Below, in pieces: positions 1-7,000 of a DNA stretch of 44,015 nucleotides (positions are counted from its first letter, which is position 1; the number at the start of each line of letters is the position of its first letter). The DNA is from an uncultured Opitutia bacterium (GTDB lineage Bacteria > Verrucomicrobiota > Verrucomicrobiia > Opitutales > Opitutaceae), in contig CAIPZZ010000171.1 of assembly GCA_903869665.1 (NCBI GenBank), positions 1-44,015 of the forward strand. Direction: 5' to 3'. Under the pieces are notes generated by a model, which was not told where the DNA came from, ran no database searches, and was given only the letters and a program-made list of their open reading frames with translations. The position numbers and the translations under genes are program-made.

Positions 1-2
1 CT

Positions 3-116
3 GGCGGCCCTGGTGCTGGCGGCGCTGGCGGCGCTGGCGCTGGTGGTCGCGGTGGCCGTGGTGGCCGTGCTGGTGGCCCTGGCGGTGCTCCTGCGGCTCC
101 CGCTCCGGGCGCCTGA
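3..116 (+). CDS. C-terminal tail of a glycine-rich protein (partial)
   Basis: The window opens inside a gene. The third frame reads as 37 residues almost entirely of Gly, Ala, Arg and Pro, with GGRGGRGG-like runs ending in APAAPAPGA, then TGA at 114-116. A perfect terminator hairpin follows 28 bases later, which supports this frame as the real end of a transcribed gene. Gly/Arg-rich tails of this kind occur on RNA-binding proteins and helicases, but nothing of the folded part is visible, so no function can be assigned. The other two frames are improbable: one is almost all Trp/Arg/Cys, and the other runs past the terminator. Confidence 0.6.
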   Translation, partial: GGPGAGGAGGAGAGGRGGRGGRAGGPGGAPAAPAPGA

Positions 117-144
117 GCGCGGTTCGTCAACCGTATCACAATTC

Positions 145-175
145 CGCCGGAGCCTTCGGGCTCCGGCGTTTTTTT
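145..175 (+). terminator. Rho-independent terminator with UUCG tetraloop
   Basis: A perfect 10-bp stem, CGCCGGAGCC (145-154) with GGCTCCGGCG (159-168), encloses a TTCG loop and is followed at once by seven T (169-175). It ends the glycine-rich gene and isolates it from ssrA downstream. Confidence 0.93.
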
Positions 176-370
176 GGCCCACTTAGCCAAGGCGGCATAA
201 AGATGATCCTGCGACGGCCTTACAGACGCAACGGCGTGGCTCGGTTTATCATTTGCCCGCCTGTCGTGTTGGAGATAACTCTCACCTGCCGATGGCCGCC
301 CTTTCCGTCATCTGCATTTGCCGCTTGCGGAAACATCCGGGCGAAGCAACCTGCGCCTTCGGTTCTTTGA

Positions 371-386
371 TTGGAACGTGTTCCAA
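371..386. promoter_or_regulatory. Palindrome upstream of ssrA, possible operator
   Basis: TTGGAAC (371-377) and GTTCCAA (380-386) form 7-bp inverted arms around GT, about 50 bases upstream of the tmRNA 5' end. The position suits a regulator or transcription-start element, but no matching regulator is known here and no convincing -35/-10 pair was found nearby. Confidence 0.3.
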
Positions 387-437
387 TCGCACGCTCGCGC
401 GACCCACAAGTCGCGACGGAGAGCGTGATGATTTTCT

Positions 438-789
438 GGGGGTGTTCTGGATTCGATCCCCGGTTGGAGCGCGCCGCCGCCCTCCGGGAGCGAAGGTCTC
501 CCGCTAATCCCCCTTCAAAACAAACAAACGGCAACATCGAAGAGATGCCTCTGGCAGCCTAAGTGCAGCCACGTTCGCCCACTGACGCCTGCTAGGTGAC
601 GCGAACGACGACAGCAGGAATAGCGCACGGGGCCGCCCGCGGCCCGCGCGTCGTATCTTCAGCCGGGGGCTGGCCGGGGTTTTGCGCGCGTGATCGCGCG
701 ACACCGGCGAGACCAATATCACGCTATGAGGGTAGACGCGGCGCGTGAAGGCCAGGGAGACGCGGGTTCAAATCCCGCCACCTCCACCA
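438..789 (+). ncRNA. ssrA: tmRNA (transfer-messenger RNA)
   Basis: This 352-nt gene encodes tmRNA, which with SmpB frees stalled ribosomes and tags their products for proteolysis. The 5' end GGGGGTG (438-444) followed by TTCTGGATTCGA matches the conserved tmRNA start. The 3' end has a tRNA-like T arm, GCGGG (762-766), TTCAAAT loop and CCCGC (774-778), then CACCTCC, A and an encoded CCA (787-789). The two ends pair as a 7-bp acceptor stem with one G-U. A tag frame lies about 86 nt from the 5' end, the usual place. No ordinary tRNA acceptor partner exists just upstream of the T arm, which excludes a normal tRNA. The G-rich, pairable stretch between tag and 3' end is consistent with the pseudoknots. 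It is a one-piece, not permuted, tmRNA. Confidence 0.93.
524..562 (+). other. tmRNA proteolysis-tag reading frame
   Basis: Inside ssrA the frame ending at TAA (560-562) reads TNGNIEEMPLAA. The small apolar ending LAA is the ClpXP-type degron expected of a tmRNA tag. The resume codon cannot be fixed from sequence alone: it may be the ACA read here as Thr, or the codon before or after it. Confidence 0.8.
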
Positions 790-886
790 TTTTGCCATTT
801 GGACACCTCTGGAAAACGGGGGCCAAGTGGGTCCCATTGTCATGGAAATTAACCACGGCCACGTCCGATGGTGGGTGATATCTCTT

Positions 887-917
887 GGACGGGTTTGGAC
901 AGGTTTAGACACGGGTT
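887..917. repeat. Tandem 10-bp direct repeats near ssrA 3' end
   Basis: GGACGGGTTT (887-896) is followed directly by GGACAGGTTT (897-906) and a weaker third copy AGACACGGGTT (907-917). They lie between the tmRNA 3' end and the recombinase remnant, where integrase arm-binding sites would be expected. That role is a guess from position. Confidence 0.5.
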
Positions 918-938
918 CCCGGAAATTTGGGATGCCAG

Positions 939-1142
939 TTAGGAAGTTGGATCGGGCAGCGAAACAGACTGCCCGACCACATTGAACAGCGATTCGATCG
1001 ACGTGTGCGTGTAGGTTCGGTCTGGCGGCTGTCGCTGTGCCGTATGAATGCTCACATTGCCCGGCGACATGCCACGGCGTTGCAGCATCGTGGCGCATGA
1101 GTGGCGCAGCGCGTGAAAATCGGAAACGCGAGCTTGCATCAC
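939..1142 (-). pseudogene. Remnant of a tyrosine recombinase/integrase (C-terminal part)
   Basis: About 67 residues remain. The segment SDFHALRHSCATMLQRRGMS carries the HxLRH box of the tyrosine recombinase catalytic domain, and DRTYTHTS further on fits the tyrosine-nucleophile box (YTH). The region between the two boxes is shorter and less orderly than in intact integrases, and the second catalytic histidine box is not clearly visible. Everything upstream (core-binding and arm-binding domains) is missing: the frame closes at 1206 without further resemblance. The reading frame itself has no internal stop. Its position, 150 bases from the 3' end of ssrA, a classic integration target, suggests it is what is left of an element integrated there. 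Confidence 0.62.
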
Positions 1143-1285
1143 GGCGTCACGCGATGCGTTTGATGGATTTTGCAGAAAGTGCTGTGCATGAAGCAGAGGG
1201 CGAGCTCATGACGAGCAATGATGCCCGTGCGACAACCAATGAAGCCATGCGACGGCGGAGCAGGAAGCTAGGCGACTGCTCGATT

Positions 1286-1572
1286 GTTGCGGAATTGTAG
1301 CCCGGTTGCCGCGAGATTGTCGCAAAGGCCGGTCAGCATACTTGACGTGTCGAGAGGGATGCCGAGGCGCACGTTGGTGCGCAGCGGATAATTTCTGGGT
1401 GTCCGTTCGGGGACCCTCAGTTGCGAAAACGGCGCGGGTGGTGGCGACATCACCCGCGCTCTTTGCGCCGAGTGCCGCACGCGGGCCGTGTGAGTTCGTG
1501 GCGGGCGCGGGTTCCACTCCGATGCGAATCGTTGCGAGATCGTAGCAGGGTTGCCGCGAGATTGTCGCACAG
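1286..1572. repeat. Imperfect direct repeat pair (~42 bp, 245 bp apart)
   Basis: Copies at 1286-1327 and 1531-1572 match at about 36 of 42 positions. Each copy is itself a near duplication of a ~20-bp unit: GTTGCGAGATCGTAGCA, then GTTGCCGCGAGATTGTCGCA. The sequence between the copies is unrelated. On the other strand the units read as CDNLAAT-like heptads, but no start, stop or wider context supports a gene. Confidence 0.6.
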
Positions 1573-1694
1573 CGGGACCATGATGCGCCCGGTGTTGCGA
1601 GCTGTCCCCCGCATTGGGGGTTTGGCCCACGGCACCAGACATCCAGAAATCTAAACCGCAACCAACCATCCCTCATCAACCGAGGATTCCTGAA

Positions 1695-2939
1695 ATGAAA
1701 ACATTCAAAGTGCTTACGGCGGGCCTGCTCGCCCTTGCTGTCGCCGCCACGGCCTCCGCCCAGACCAAGATCCGCATTGTCGGCTCGTCCGCCTTCCGCA
1801 AGGCGACGCATGCCGCGATCATCAACATCCTCAACACACCTACCGCCGCCTGGACCGGCACGGCCAGCAACATTTCCGGCGTCAGCTCCGCAGTGATCGC
1901 GGGCACGCTCAAGTCCGGCCCCTCCATCGGCCAGTCCGTTGTCTTCCAGCTCTCGTGGTCCGGCTCGACTGGCGGCATCCAGACCGTCGCGCAGCAGAGC
2001 CCGGTCATCAGCAAGGCGTTTCCCACCACTGGCAACACCATGTCGGCCATCAGTGTGGACGGCAGCTACACCTTTACCGGCGGCACGTCCGGCGCGACCA
2101 CCACGGAGTCGGCCACCGCCGATGTGGCGATGAGCGACACCCTCCAAGGCTCCTCCATCTTCACCGGTTCCGGTTATCACACTCTGACCGACCAGGTCGT
2201 GGGCGTGGTTCCGTTCCGCTGGGTGCGCGGCAACGCCACCGGCGCGCCGAGCGGCTTCACGGCGATTGACAACATCACCACGTTGCTCGCGCAGAACCTC
2301 CTCAACGGAGGCCTGCCGCTCTCGCAGTTCTCCGGCACCCCCGCCGATGTCGCCTATGGCGTCTATGTGCTGGGCCGCGATGAGGACTCAGGCACGCGCC
2401 TCGTGAGCTTCGCCGAGCCGGGCTTCGGCGTGCAGTCCACCCCGCTCCAGTATCAGCCCACCCTCGGCACCGTAACGGTGAGCAGCACAAGCTACTCGGG
2501 CATTACGGCGCTCAACCCGTGGCCGGCTAACACCGTGCTCGGTATCAGTTATCCCGTCGGCCATTCCGGCTACTCCAGCGGGGGCACTATGGCCACCGAC
2601 TTGGCCCGAGTGGTTGATCCTGCCCTCAGCATCTACCTGATCGGCTACCTTGGCCGCAGCGACGCCGCGACCGCCGTCGCCGGCGGCGGTGTGGCGCTGA
2701 AATACAACGGCGTGGACGACACCGACACCAACGTGCGCGAGGGTAAATACACCTTTTGGTCCTACGAGCACCTGATGTATAAAAGCGCTTTCAGCGGAGT
2801 AGGCAAAAACGCCGCCGACCTGCTCGCTACTCAGCTCCACAACACCGACGCCCCCGCGTCCGGAGTGAGCGTCACCACCATGAACGTCGGGCGCAATGTC
2901 GAGGGCGGCCCGGTCACCTACGGCAACCCGTATCCCTGA
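1695..2939 (+). CDS. Secreted PstS-like substrate-binding-type protein
   Basis: A 414-residue exported protein. Residues 1-23 form a clear signal peptide (Lys, apolar core, ASA/Q cleavage). The mature protein opens with TKIRIVGSSAFRKATHAAI, which resembles the first strand and ligand loop (GSSA/GSTAF) of PstS-like periplasmic binding proteins and of a secreted family I associate with Verrucomicrobiota. Glycine/serine-rich central strands, a DEDSGTR stretch near residue 235 and the lack of any TM or PEP-CTERM tail fit a soluble periplasmic or extracellular protein. The ATG at 1695 is chosen because it begins the signal peptide and has a GAGG about 10 bases upstream. No ABC permease lies nearby, so transport is not implied. 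The ligand is unknown; the binding-protein fold is a moderate-confidence call. Confidence 0.6.
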   Translation: MKTFKVLTAGLLALAVAATASAQTKIRIVGSSAFRKATHAAIINILNTPTAAWTGTASNISGVSSAVIAGTLKSGPSIGQSVVFQLSWSGSTGGIQTVAQQSPVISKAFPTTGNTMSAISVDGSYTFTGGTSGATTTESATADVAMSDTLQGSSIFTGSGYHTLTDQVVGVVPFRWVRGNATGAPSGFTAIDNITTLLAQNLLNGGLPLSQFSGTPADVAYGVYVLGRDEDSGTRLVSFAEPGFGVQSTPLQYQPTLGTVTVSSTSYSGITALNPWPANTVLGISYPVGHSGYSSGGTMATDLARVVDPALSIYLIGYLGRSDAATAVAGGGVALKYNGVDDTDTNVREGKYTFWSYEHLMYKSAFSGVGKNAADLLATQLHNTDAPASGVSVTTMNVGRNVEGGPVTYGNPYP

Positions 2940-2967
2940 GCGGGCGGTCTGCGTTGTGTCATCTGAT

Positions 2968-3008
2968 CCCGCCCTTGCCGCCGGCGCGAAGCCGGCGGCA
3001 AGGGCGGG
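2968..3008. other. Perfect 18-bp hairpin between genes, no T-tract
   Basis: CCCGCCCTTGCCGCCGGC (2968-2985) pairs perfectly with 2991-3008 around a GCGAA loop, midway between the PstS-like gene and the first PEP-CTERM gene. No T run follows on either strand. It could be a weak or Rho-assisted terminator, an mRNA-stabilising stem or a repetitive palindromic element. Confidence 0.75.
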
Positions 3009-3033
3009 AAAATCCTCCAAACAAAAAAAGCAC

Positions 3034-3873
3034 ATGAAAACCAAACACCTTCTCGCGGTCGCGCTGCTCGCCCTCCTTGGCGGCACGGCGGCCGTCCGGG
3101 CCCAGACCGTCACGGCCGGGCTCAACAACCTCATCCTCGGTTTCCGCGCCACCGGCGGCACCGGGGCGAGCATCAATCTGGAAGTCAACCTCGGCAACGC
3201 TTCGAGCTACTACAACGTCAGTGGCACGGTCAACCTCTCCGGTCTTAGTGTCAGCGACCTGAGCGCCGCCTACGGCTCGAACTGGTTTAACCGCAGCGAC
3301 CTCTTCTGGGGCGTGGCGGGCAGCACCGGCTCGGCGGTCGGCACCACCATTGGGGGCAACCCCATTCTGGCCAAAACCCTCTGGGGCACGGCTGCAGAGA
3401 CCACGTTGGGCGTGCAATCCACGGCCTGGAACCGTTTGGGAGCGTTCAGCCAGCAAGCTGCGGCCAACACCATCGCCACGATGTATACGGGAGCCTTGGG
3501 CAGCCTGAACGGCGCGACGGCCACTGGCAACAGCGCCACGGCCGCGCTTCTGGACACATCACTGGCCGGAAGCTGGAGCAAGCAAGAGGGTAACAACGCC
3601 GCCGCGTTCGGCTCGCAGATGACGAAAAGCGGCTTTGAGAACGGCACCCCTGGCAACGCCGGTGTGGTGTCCGATCTCTATGAGCTGCAGCCTGGCAGCG
3701 GGAGCGGCACCTACCTCGGATCCTTCGCCCTCAATGCCAGCGGGCTGTCCTACTCGGGCAGCACCGGCGATGCGGCGGCTGCGGCCGTGCCGGAGCCCTC
3801 GACATACGCCGCCATTTTTGGCGCGTTGGCGATGGGCTTTGCCGTCCTGCGCCGCCGCCAGCGCAAGGAGTGA
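3034..3873 (+). CDS. PEP-CTERM sorted exported protein, paralog A
   Basis: 279 residues. A signal peptide (about 1-23, ending VRA/Q) exports it. The tail AVPEPSTYAAIFGALA, a short apolar helix and a final RRRQRKE cluster form a canonical PEP-CTERM signal, recognised and cleaved by an exosortase/archaeosortase-type enzyme that is not in this window. The body is a Gly/Ser/Thr/Asn-rich, probably beta-rich, domain with FRATGGTGASINLEVNLGN near the start, a central LFWGVAGSTGS block and DLYELQPGSGSGTYLGSF before the tail. The same blocks recur in the gene at 4360, so the two are paralogs. The ATG at 3034 starts the signal peptide. Likely displayed at the cell surface or in extracellular matrix; the molecular role is unknown. 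Confidence 0.85.
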   Translation: MKTKHLLAVALLALLGGTAAVRAQTVTAGLNNLILGFRATGGTGASINLEVNLGNASSYYNVSGTVNLSGLSVSDLSAAYGSNWFNRSDLFWGVAGSTGSAVGTTIGGNPILAKTLWGTAAETTLGVQSTAWNRLGAFSQQAAANTIATMYTGALGSLNGATATGNSATAALLDTSLAGSWSKQEGNNAAAFGSQMTKSGFENGTPGNAGVVSDLYELQPGSGSGTYLGSFALNASGLSYSGSTGDAAAAAVPEPSTYAAIFGALAMGFAVLRRRQRKE

Positions 3874-3915
3874 TTCCCTCGGCTCCCCGTGATGCCCAAC
3901 GGGGCGGCTTTAACT

Positions 3916-3955
3916 GGCCGGTGGTTGCGCGTTGAGCGCGGCCACCGGCCTTTTT
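3916..3955 (+). terminator. Terminator after PEP-CTERM paralog A
   Basis: GGCCGGTGG (3916-3924) pairs with CCACCGGCC (3942-3950), with an inner GCGC/GCGC stem, and TTTTT follows (3951-3955). A smaller CCCCGT/ACGGGG hairpin lies between the stop codon and this stem. Confidence 0.88.
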
Positions 3956-4029
3956 ATGCCCGTTCGCCCCTTTGTGATTCGGCAGCAATCAGCCATGCGA
4001 ATTGATATTTGCAGGGCGGAGAACTTTCC

Positions 4030-4161
4030 ATGCGAACCACTCCGGCGGAACTACTTGGCAGGGGAGCCTCCGCCGTGCCGCAGCCTTGAACATACGCCGC
4101 CATTCTGGGCGCGTTGGCGATGGGCTTTGCCGCCCTGCGCCGCCGCCAGCGCAAGGTCTGA
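4030..4161 (+). pseudogene. Dead tail of a third PEP-CTERM paralog
   Basis: Positions 4072-4161 are nearly identical to the last ~90 bases of the gene at 3034. They read AVPQP, stop (TGA 4087-4089), then TYAAILGALAMGFAALRRRQ, and end at TGA 4159-4161. The PEP motif has become PQP and the serine codon after it is a stop. An ATG at 4030 is in frame with 14 unrelated codons before the tail, so at most a peptide of about 19 residues could be made. The body of the paralog is gone. Its flanks keep the same order of features as paralog A: a CCCGCGT/ACGCGGG hairpin, then a terminator ending GCCACCGGC-TTTT. This indicates decay or recombinational loss after duplication of the gene with its 3' region. 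Confidence 0.85.
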
Positions 4162-4207
4162 ACTCCTCCGCTCCCGCGTCCGTCAAACGCGGGCTGTTTG
4201 TCATTCT

Positions 4208-4240
4208 CCGGTAACCGCATTTTTGCGGCCACCGGCTTTT
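4208..4240 (+). terminator. Terminator-like hairpin after the PEP-CTERM relic
   Basis: CCGGT (4208-4212) with CCGCA (4215-4219) pairs with TGCGG (4224-4228) and ACCGG (4231-4235) across a two-base internal loop, followed by CTTTT. Its 3' arm matches that of the terminator at 3916, so it seems to be the duplicated terminator of the lost gene. Confidence 0.65.
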
Positions 4241-4359
4241 GAGCTCAATCCCCAACCAGGGCCAGTTCACCTATTCGTAACCCGACTGCCGCCGAAACGT
4301 AACGCGGCCCGGTCATACTATCCGTTCACCTGCCGCTCACCGGCGGACAACACACCACC

Positions 4360-5328
4360 ATGACCTCCCAGCCCAGCGCCTGCTTTGCTCCGCCCAGTCT
4401 CCCGCTGCCACCCGCGCTCCCGCGCCGGCGCAGCTTTGTTGGCTGGCGGACCGTCCCCGCCGCCCTGCTCGCGGCCGGCCTGATGCTGTGGGGGACGGCG
4501 GCCCCGAGCGCCCACGCCGCCACCATCACCGCCACTTTTAGCGATCTCATCCTTGGCTTTCGCGCCACCGGCGGCTCGGGGGCGGACAAAAATCTCGAGG
4601 TGGATCTGGGCAATGTCGGGCAGTTTTATGCGCTGCCGGCGCAGACCCATTTCACCATCGCGGGTTTCAGCGCCTCGGATTTGGCCGACGTGTATGAAGT
4701 GCTTTGGAACACCCGCGACGACCTGTTCTGGGGCCTCGCGGCCACCACCGGCTCGGCCCAAGGCACGACGATCAACAGCACCACCATCGCGAGTAAAACG
4801 CTGTGGGGCACGCGGGCGCAGAGCACTGCCGGGGTGCAGTCCACGCCGTGGAACCGGGCCAACGCCTTCTCCCAGCAAGGCCCGGCCAACGCCATGGCCA
4901 CACTTTATACGGGTGGCCTGGGCAGCTTGAACGGCAAGACTTCGACCACCAACAGCACCCAGTCCGCCGTGCTCGATAGCGCCACTGCCGGAAGCTGGAG
5001 CGCGCAGGAGGGTAGCAACGCCGCCGCCTTCGGTTCGCAGATGAGCAAGAGTCTGTTCGAGGCGGGAACCAATTTTTCCACGCTCGTCGGCTCCTATTTC
5101 GTGCTCGACCTCTACGAGCTTCAGCCCGGCAGCGGCTCGGGTGGTTACATCGGCTCCTTCGGCCTCGATAGCGCGGGCCTGCTCCAGTTCAGCAACGATC
5201 CCGCGTTTTTTGCCGTTTCCGCCGTGCCCGAGCCCTCGGCTTGGGCCGCGTTACTGGGCGCGGTCGCGCTCGGCTGGGCCGCGTTTCGCCGTCGCGCGCG
5301 GGCGGTTCCAGCCGCCATGACGCGCTGA
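4360..5328 (+). CDS. PEP-CTERM sorted exported protein, paralog B
   Basis: 322 residues, a diverged paralog of the product at 3034. Shared blocks include LILGFRATGG, NLEVDLGN, DDLFWGLAATTGSA, TLWGTRAQSTAGVQST, NAAAFGSQMSKS and DLYELQPGSGSG. The tail AVPEPSAWAALLGAVALGWAAFRRRARAV is a PEP-CTERM sorting signal. The N-terminus is longer than in paralog A: about 25 Pro/Ser-rich residues and an RRR cluster precede the apolar core and an AHA/A cleavage site near residue 53. No better in-frame start was seen. The gene ends 45 bases before the TpsB gene with no terminator between, so it may share a transcript with the secretion operon. The function is unknown; a surface or matrix protein is likely. 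Confidence 0.83.
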   Translation: MTSQPSACFAPPSLPLPPALPRRRSFVGWRTVPAALLAAGLMLWGTAAPSAHAATITATFSDLILGFRATGGSGADKNLEVDLGNVGQFYALPAQTHFTIAGFSASDLADVYEVLWNTRDDLFWGLAATTGSAQGTTINSTTIASKTLWGTRAQSTAGVQSTPWNRANAFSQQGPANAMATLYTGGLGSLNGKTSTTNSTQSAVLDSATAGSWSAQEGSNAAAFGSQMSKSLFEAGTNFSTLVGSYFVLDLYELQPGSGSGGYIGSFGLDSAGLLQFSNDPAFFAVSAVPEPSAWAALLGAVALGWAAFRRRARAVPAAMTR

Positions 5329-5373
5329 CCTGTCGGCCGGCCTGGAGCCGGCTCTCGTCTCGCTCCGCCTCCC

Positions 5374-6972
5374 GTGCGCCTTTTTCTCCCATCATGCCTC
5401 TCGCACCGCCGGGCCACGGCGGCCCTCGCGGTGGTGTTTTTCCCACTGGCGTTCTTGGCGCGAGGCGTGACGGCCGTCGGGGACGAGGCCACGCTCTTCA
5501 TCCAAGAATACCGGGTCGAGGGCGTCCACCAGCTCGCCAACGCCGAGGTCGAGGCGGCCGTGTATCCGTTTCTCGGGCCGGGTCGCACGCAGGCCGAGAT
5601 TGAGCAGGCCCGCGCCGCGCTGGAAAAGGCCTACCACAGCCGCGGCTGGCAGACTGTCGCCGTGCAAGTCCCGCCGCAGGAGGTTCAGGACGGCGTGGTC
5701 GTGCTGCAAGTGGTCGAGGCCCCCGTCGGCCGGCTGCGCGTGACGGGCGCGAAATATTTCTCGCCCGTGGCGATCAAGTCCGCCGCACCCACGCTGGCCG
5801 AGGGTCGCGTGCCCAATTTCAACGACGTGCCCGCCGACATCATCGCGCTCAACCAAAATCCCGACCGGCGCGTCACTCCCACGCTGCGCGCCGGCACCGT
5901 GCCCGGCACGGTGGACGTGGACCTTGAGGTGCAGGACAGCGCGCCCGTCCACGCCAGCGTCGAGCTGAATAACCGCTCCAGCCCCGGCACCACCGCGCTC
6001 CGCCTTAACGCCGCCGTGCGCGCCACCAACCTCTGGCAGCTCGGCCATGCCCTCGGGCTCAGCTTCCAAGTTGCGCCCGAGCGCCCCAGTGAGGCCAAGG
6101 TCTTTTCCGCCTACTACCTCGCGCCGCTGCCCGGCGTGGACGGAGCGTCGCTGATGCTGCAAGGCACGAGGCAGGACAGCAACATCTCCACCCTCGGCGG
6201 CGCGGCCGTGGCCGGGCGCGGCGAGACATTTGGCCCGCGCGTGTTTTTCGCACTGCCTGCCGGGAATGGTTTCTACCAGTCGGCGAGCGCCGGGTTCGAC
6301 TACAAGCATTTCGACCAGGACATCGTTGTCGCCGGCACCCACGTCCTCTCGCCGGTCACCTACTTGCCCTTGAGCGCGGCCTACAACGCGGGCTGGACCG
6401 GGCCAGTGGTGCAGACTGAGCTCAACGCCGGTGTGACCTTTCACCTACGCGGGCTGGGCAGCCGCCCGGCGGCATTCAACACCAGCCGCTTTGGGGCCGA
6501 CGGTGGGTTTATCTATTTTCGCGGCGACCTCGCGCAGACGCGCGAGCTGCCCGGCGGCTTCCAGCTTTTCACGCGCGCGCAGGGCCAGGTCGCCAGCGGG
6601 CCGCTCCTGAGCGCCGAGCAGTTCAGCGCCGGCGGGCTTGGCACCGCGCGCGGCTATCTCGAGGGCGAGACGGCCGGCGACAACGCGCTCTTCGGCACCA
6701 TTGAGCTGCGCAGTCCCCAGCTCGCCGCGCGCGCGGGCCTCACCGGCGGCGACTGGCGCGTCTATGTCTTTGGCGACGCCGGCCGCGAGACGCTCCACCG
6801 TCCGCTCCCCGGGCAGGCCGCGCATTTTGACCTCGCCAGCGTCGGCGTCGGCACGCGGCTGCGCCTCGGCGCGCATCTCAACGCCTCGCTCGACGCCGGC
6901 CTCCCGCTGCTCGACCAGACTACCCGGGCGGGCGACCTCCATCTCACCTTCCGCGTGTGGGCCGACTACTGA
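5374..6972 (+). CDS. Two-partner secretion outer-membrane transporter (TpsB/ShlB/FhaC/HecB family)
   Basis: 532 residues. It is predicted to form the 16-strand Omp85-type barrel that exports the giant TpsA encoded at 12403. An N-terminal signal segment (apolar core about residues 15-33) is followed by a POTRA-like domain, FIQEYRVEGVHQLANAEVEAAV through LRVTGAKYFSP (about 42-135). The ShlB-type barrel domain follows, with ELNNRSSPGTTALRLNAAVRATNLW after the linker and GGLGTARGYLEGE near residue 420, which matches the conserved VRGY/RGF loop motif of Omp85 proteins. The protein ends VWADY rather than in the usual terminal Phe. The start is GTG at 5374; the ATG at 5394 is in another frame and no better in-frame start precedes the signal segment. 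It leads the operon, 28 bases before the ExbB fusion. Confidence 0.9.
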   Translation: MRLFLPSCLSHRRATAALAVVFFPLAFLARGVTAVGDEATLFIQEYRVEGVHQLANAEVEAAVYPFLGPGRTQAEIEQARAALEKAYHSRGWQTVAVQVPPQEVQDGVVVLQVVEAPVGRLRVTGAKYFSPVAIKSAAPTLAEGRVPNFNDVPADIIALNQNPDRRVTPTLRAGTVPGTVDVDLEVQDSAPVHASVELNNRSSPGTTALRLNAAVRATNLWQLGHALGLSFQVAPERPSEAKVFSAYYLAPLPGVDGASLMLQGTRQDSNISTLGGAAVAGRGETFGPRVFFALPAGNGFYQSASAGFDYKHFDQDIVVAGTHVLSPVTYLPLSAAYNAGWTGPVVQTELNAGVTFHLRGLGSRPAAFNTSRFGADGGFIYFRGDLAQTRELPGGFQLFTRAQGQVASGPLLSAEQFSAGGLGTARGYLEGETAGDNALFGTIELRSPQLAARAGLTGGDWRVYVFGDAGRETLHRPLPGQAAHFDLASVGVGTRLRLGAHLNASLDAGLPLLDQTTRAGDLHLTFRVWADY

Positions 6973-7000
6973 CACGCGCAAACTTTTTCCTCTTCCGCCC

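Larger units (their letters stand above)
790..1694. other. Gene-poor strip downstream of ssrA
   Basis: About 900 bases with no intact gene. It contains 10-bp direct repeats (887-917), the remnant of a tyrosine recombinase (939-1142, minus strand) and two copies of a ~42-bp repeat (1286-1572). Open frames elsewhere in it show no recognisable protein. The arrangement suggests an eroded mobile element that once used the 3' end of ssrA as its attachment site; this is inference. Confidence 0.6.

Noticed and set aside
700-789. An ordinary tRNA at this site
   Set aside because: The T arm and CCA are present, but there is no acceptor 5' strand, D arm or anticodon arm within 90 bases upstream; the acceptor partner lies at 438, giving tmRNA.
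724-1098. Minus-strand open frame containing WWRWRDLNPRLPG
   Set aside because: That peptide is the reverse translation of the tRNA-like 3' end of tmRNA, a common false protein; the region is ssrA plus spacer.
1206-2180. Minus-strand frame with CATISRQPCYDLATI repeats
   Set aside because: It runs antisense into the PstS-like gene; the repeats come from the non-coding direct repeats at 1286-1572.
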